Below, piece after piece: positions 61,501 to 64,000 of a stretch of DNA of 64,000 nucleotides. The translations under genes were made by a program, and so were the position numbers. How positions within the stretch are numbered: position 1 is the stretch's first letter; each line of letters starts with the position of its first letter. The DNA comes from Vitis vinifera. Its lineage: Eukaryota > Streptophyta > Magnoliopsida > Vitales > Vitaceae. The stretch is taken from the NCBI RefSeq assembly GCF_030704535.1, contig NC_081808.1, positions 25,175,501 through 25,239,500 on the forward strand, in the 5' to 3' direction. Below the pieces are notes generated by a model. It saw only the letters and a list, made by a program, of their open reading frames with translations, was not told the origin of the DNA and searched no databases.

Positions 61501-62246
61501 CTGTGTAAGATTTATATCTCAAAAATGTGTAAAGAAAATATAATAATGTAAAACTTCCAGCAGGAAATTAAATTAAAAAATAAATAAATAAATAAAAACC
61601 TAAAGAATAGATATATGTAGGCAACTACTTTTGCCTCAGTAATTTCTCAGTGGAGGGTGATTCAAGACAGTTATATCTTGGATGTCTCAGAGAAAGAGAA
61701 GCCCTTTGATGTCAGGCTCTTTGACATGCAGGATTTTGGACCTTTCTTAATAAGTGGGGTGTTCATTTCAGTGGATAGCACAACTGGATTTGGCAGATTC
61801 TCTCGCTAAATGCCACAGTCAGCTTGAAGGTTTCTGCAGGGGATAATACGCATCCCTAAGTTTGTTGACTTTTAGTTAATTACTATAATTTTCCTTCAAG
61901 CTCCTTATGGGGGGCTCTACTACATCTTTATGTAGTTTTACTTTTAGTACTTCTCATCCTTCATGTACTTTTTTTATTCATAATGCAATGAAATTGTTAT
62001 TTCTCATCCAAAAAAAAAATAAAAAATAGAGAACACAAAATGAGGTTTTAATTAAAGACAAACTTCTGATATGGAATAGTAAGTATTACAAAATATCACA
62101 CAAATCATGTCCAAATCATTAAAATGAAAACCGTTATTTTCCCATTGTTGAAAATTTTTGTCAGTAACTAATATATAAATAAAATGCATAAAAGATAATT
62201 GACCTACCTGTGGATAACCCAAGCATCCAACCATGAAATTGCCATC
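52548..62246 (-). CDS. TOP3A: DNA topoisomerase 3-alpha, C-terminal exons (5' part outside window)
   Basis: Seven exons, 5' to 3': 62246-62208, 57049-56971, 56779-56708, 56087-56004, 53713-53546, 53154-53034, 52800-52548 (with stop). All have GT-AG introns and join in one frame, giving 271 C-terminal residues. The type IA core ends here with [26 protein letters not shown] and [18 protein letters not shown]. These match the region after the catalytic domain in animal TOP3A, which has GNF, a C4 zinc motif, VWLP and PVY. Then come a CCHC knuckle [14 protein letters not shown], a GRF zinc finger (CNVCGTPC...GRKFYSC...CNFF), an Arg-Gly-rich tract and a second knuckle [14 protein letters not shown]. 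This zinc-rich tail is typical of plant TOP3A. With RecQ helicase and RMI1 the enzyme dissolves double Holliday junctions in the nucleus. The catalytic Tyr is not in the window. Introns of 5.2 and 2.3 kb are swollen, the first by transposons. Confidence 0.9.
56213..56470 (+). repeat. Tandem duplication (about 128 bp x 2) in a TOP3A intron
   Basis: The block ggtggtgggagagaga...ttagacatggaactttgc...cccaaaactg...gggcttgggaacagt recurs from 56341 with small differences. Confidence 0.85.
56839..56879 (+). other. G-quadruplex-forming G-run in a TOP3A intron
   Basis: Four or more G-runs of three or more (gggg a gggg a g(11) c g c ggggg t ggg t gg) lie within 41 bases between exons 57049-56971 and 56779-56708. 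The G-rich strand is the plus strand, the template for the minus-strand gene. Confidence 0.8.
57285..60258 (+). mobile_element. Truncated Ty3-gypsy chromovirus fragment with 3' LTR, antisense inside TOP3A
   Basis: The fragment starts in the RT palm end ([12 protein letters not shown], about 57330) and runs through RNase H (TDNVANTFF, then ADALSRKEA) at 57610-57890. The integrase zinc region follows ([20 protein letters not shown]...CLVCQLDK, 58097-58225), then the integrase core (MDFIS, then HPQIDGQTK). A C-terminal chromodomain-like piece ([14 protein letters not shown]) lies near 59250-59300. Stops and frameshifts are frequent (57616, 57670, 58096, 58318, 58650), so it is dead. A 3' LTR of about 870 bases appears to run from 59390 to 60258 (TG...CA), with a TATA-like ctataaag at 59982. 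No 5' LTR, gag, protease or RT N-terminus is present. Confidence 0.85.
59390..60258 (+). repeat. 3' LTR of the gypsy fragment (approximate ends)
   Basis: Starts about tgttagccc after the last chromodomain codons and ends ttgtgaca. The ends are guessed from TG...CA because no second LTR is in view for comparison. Confidence 0.5.
60259..60475 (+). mobile_element. tRNA-derived SINE
   Basis: A box A-like tagtccagttgattagg (about 60270) and a perfect box B ggttcgaatcc (60333-60343) stand at pol III promoter spacing. About 120 bases of tRNA-unrelated body and a 14-base poly-A tail (60462-60475) follow. This is the plan of a plant SINE of about 215 bp. I see no clear target duplication. It sits at the outer edge of the gypsy LTR. 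Confidence 0.8.
60619..61011 (+). mobile_element. TRIM element (about 393 bp), plus orientation, with flanking duplicated internal sequence
   Basis: Direct repeats 60619-60767 (149 bp) and 60897-61011 (115 bp, with a deletion) run from tgtttgagatcc / tgtgagatccca to ggttgttaca. After the first is aataatattagaaccaaactcc, a diverged tRNA-iMet primer site. Before the second is the purine tract tataggggg. The sequence after the second repeat (aatggtggtggaactgatctc) again looks like the internal start. Sequence before 60619 resembles an internal end, so this may be a tandem LTR-internal-LTR-internal array. It is the same size and layout as the TRIM at 51777-52173. Confidence 0.72.
61100..62010 (+). 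mobile_element. Possible LINE 3' tail with poly-A, in a TOP3A intron
   Basis: The segment from about 61620 to 61988 ends atgcaatgaaattgttatt...catcc and a poly-A run (61990-62000), as plant LINE 3' ends do. No ORF is readable, and the rest of the interval is unassigned. Tentative. Confidence 0.3.
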
Positions 62247-62381
62247 CTGTAGAGGAGTATAATAGTTTATAAGAAAGAGGAGTACTATGATTAACTACTA
62301 ATAATTATATAATACCAGGAAATATAAACTACAAGAACTGATCATTATGGAAATCATAAAATAAAAATGCAAAATGAAAGT

Positions 62382-62512
62382 TGTTAAAGAGCGATTACTA
62401 GTTATTTTATAAGGGGTAGTTTAGGCATCGTGTTTTATTTTGTAAAAGTCTATATATTCTTTGTACTCTTTCCTTGATGGATAAGACACTCTTTTCTTTC
62501 TCTCAAATAACA
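62382..62512 (+). repeat. Short LTR (about 131 bp) of a copia-like element
   Basis: Begins tgttaaagagcg and ends aaataaca, directly followed by the exact copia primer-binding site tggtatcagagc (62513-62524). The 3' end is firm; the 5' end is inferred from the TG dinucleotide. Confidence 0.65.
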
Positions 62513-63590
62513 TGGTATCAGAGCGTGTTTGATCTAGAAGCCTAACCCTAACCTTTAAAAAAAATTTAAAAACTATAGTGTTATGGTACAATATTGCCAC
62601 AGTGCCACACCACACTACAATTTTGCTAGTGTTCTATTGCTACAGTTATCTCCAATACTAGTGCCTATGTGATTGGTTGTATTTTACAATGCAAGTATAG
62701 GGTATGTGTAAGTACTAAAGGTATCCTAACATCCCTTTGTTTCAATTGTAAGTGCAAGTGCGATGTCTAGTAGTAATCATAAATCTGGAGATAGTGTTGG
62801 TATTCAAATTACTTCAATAAAGCTAAAGGGACCTAATTATTTATTTTAGGTTAAAGTTGTGAGAGTATATATTAGGGCAAAGAGAAAAGTAAAAAACATC
62901 TAGTGGAAGATCCTCCCCAAGAATCTTAAAGTTTTGATGAGTGACAACAAGATGTCTTCATTATATTAACATGGTTGTGGAACAATACGGGACCTTATGT
63001 TAGTGCTAATTTCTTTTTTTTAGAAACTGCAAAGTAAATATGGGGTGCAGTTAAAGAGGTATCCTCTCAAGAAAAAAAATATTTAAAAAATCCATCACCT
63101 GTATGAACATATTTTTTTAGTGCAAAGCAGAATAGGAAACCTTTGAGTGAGCACTATGCATTTCTCAAAGGGATTTGGGAAGAATTGAATGTGTATCAAC
63201 CATTGTCTGATGATATTGAGGTTCAAAGAAGAAAATGGCAAGAGTTTTAGGTTGCTAAATTTCTTTCTAGCCTTGATTCTAAATATGTTGAAGTCAAACA
63301 TAGTATACTTGCTAGTGAGAAGTTACCATCTCTTAGCAATGTTTATGCTTGTCTTCAACGCATTGATCTACAGTCCTTTTCATCTGGAATGGTATTAAGG
63401 ATACTTTTGCACTTACATCCACAAGACAGGATAAAGGTGATCCTCCTATTCAAGGCTGAGGTCGAGGTTTAGGAGCAGGAAAAGGTAGAAGTGACAAACA
63501 ATGCTCACATTGTGATAGGAATAATCATACCTTTGACAATTGTTAGGATAAGTTTGGTCATCCTACATGAGCTAATTGGTTTTCTTCTCT
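62513..63590 (+). pseudogene. Copia gag remnant with primer-binding site
   Basis: After the PBS (62513-62524) and leader, an ATG at 62763 opens a gag-like reading (TSIKLKGPNYLF, then a stop at the expected Trp). After frameshifts, gag pieces continue (LPSLSNVYACLQRI) to a zinc knuckle CSHCDRNNHTFDNC at 63503-63544. This matches copia gag of the UBN2 type with its CCHC knuckle. No protease, integrase or RT follows. It lies antisense in the TOP3A intron upstream of exon 62246-62208. Confidence 0.8.
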
Positions 63591-63659
63591 TCTGATGATG
63601 GAGTTGGCATTCCTACTCTTGTTCAACTTGCAGGTGGTAATAGGGAGTCTATTCTTGTA

Positions 63660-63990
63660 TTGGGCTTTGACCATCTCATATGAAAACCAATTCGTGTCCA
63701 ATAAGGGCATGCTAAGTCTTTTATGGCATTTAACCATCATTATTTGGGTGACCCATTCATTGAACTTAAAAGGGTCATTGTTGCACCAACAATACCCCCT
63801 CCCTTCCCCATCCCACAATAACACTCCCATGGCTTAAACTCATGACCATGGCACTAATCTAATTCTTAGATCGGGTTTTGACCATCTTATCTAAAAACCA
63901 ATTGGTGTCCATGGAGGGTAGGCTAAGCATTTTATGGCATTTGACTACCATCATTTAGGCTTGACCTTAGATGAGGCTTTAGATTTTCAT
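63660..63990 (+). repeat. Direct repeat pair, about 90 bp each, 215 bases apart
   Basis: The block ttgaccatctcatatgaaaacc...ttttatggcattt recurs from 63878 (ttgaccatcttatctaaaaacc...ttttatggcattt). A C/T-rich tract and no ORF lie between. It could be another miniature LTR element cut by the window edge. Confidence 0.6.
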
Positions 63991-64000
63991 TTTTTTTTTT

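Overview
The window is plant nuclear DNA, about 64 kb, AT-rich and full of transposable elements. Intron-bearing genes, a UGT94-type glycosyltransferase pair, a plant pentatricopeptide-repeat protein and a plant receptor-like cytoplasmic kinase point to a woody eudicot. Grapevine (Vitis) is my best guess from the look of the UGTs and repeats, but I cannot confirm it here.

Five host genes can be read. Two intronless UDP-glycosyltransferase genes face each other tail to tail (1307-2680 plus, 16603-17955 minus) and are clear paralogues. A single-exon P-type PPR gene lies at 24116-25693 (plus). A ten-exon gene on the minus strand (39016 down to 35555) encodes a USP-domain protein kinase, and its reading frame holds through every splice junction I propose. 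The last seven exons of DNA topoisomerase 3-alpha run on the minus strand from 62246 to 52548; the N-terminal exons lie beyond the right edge.

Most of the rest is mobile DNA. Between the UGTs lies a 7.9 kb Mutator-like element (4591-12456) with roughly 70 bp terminal inverted repeats. It carries a COBRA-like exon fragment, a degenerate gene with weak Ulp1-like features on the opposite strand, and an unusual higher-order repeat rich in TGTACA palindromes. Beyond it are an inverted pair of LTRs, two copies of a MITE family and a 115 bp GA microsatellite. From 19.6 to 22.8 kb lie a gypsy-type LTR remnant and a decayed copia reverse transcriptase/RNase H. From 29.9 to 34.1 kb lie a second inverted LTR pair and a solo LTR. 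From 39.3 to 51.8 kb there is an intergenic tract of MITEs, two short GC-rich islands and a second solo LTR inserted into an older repeat.

The topoisomerase introns hold a chromoviral gypsy fragment, a tRNA-derived SINE, a TRIM element, a LINE-like tail and a copia gag fragment. The gypsy and copia coding strands run antisense to the host gene. A second TRIM of the same size sits just downstream of its last exon. The genes do not form a pathway. The UGTs are the only functionally linked pair; the kinase and topoisomerase are single housekeeping or signalling genes.
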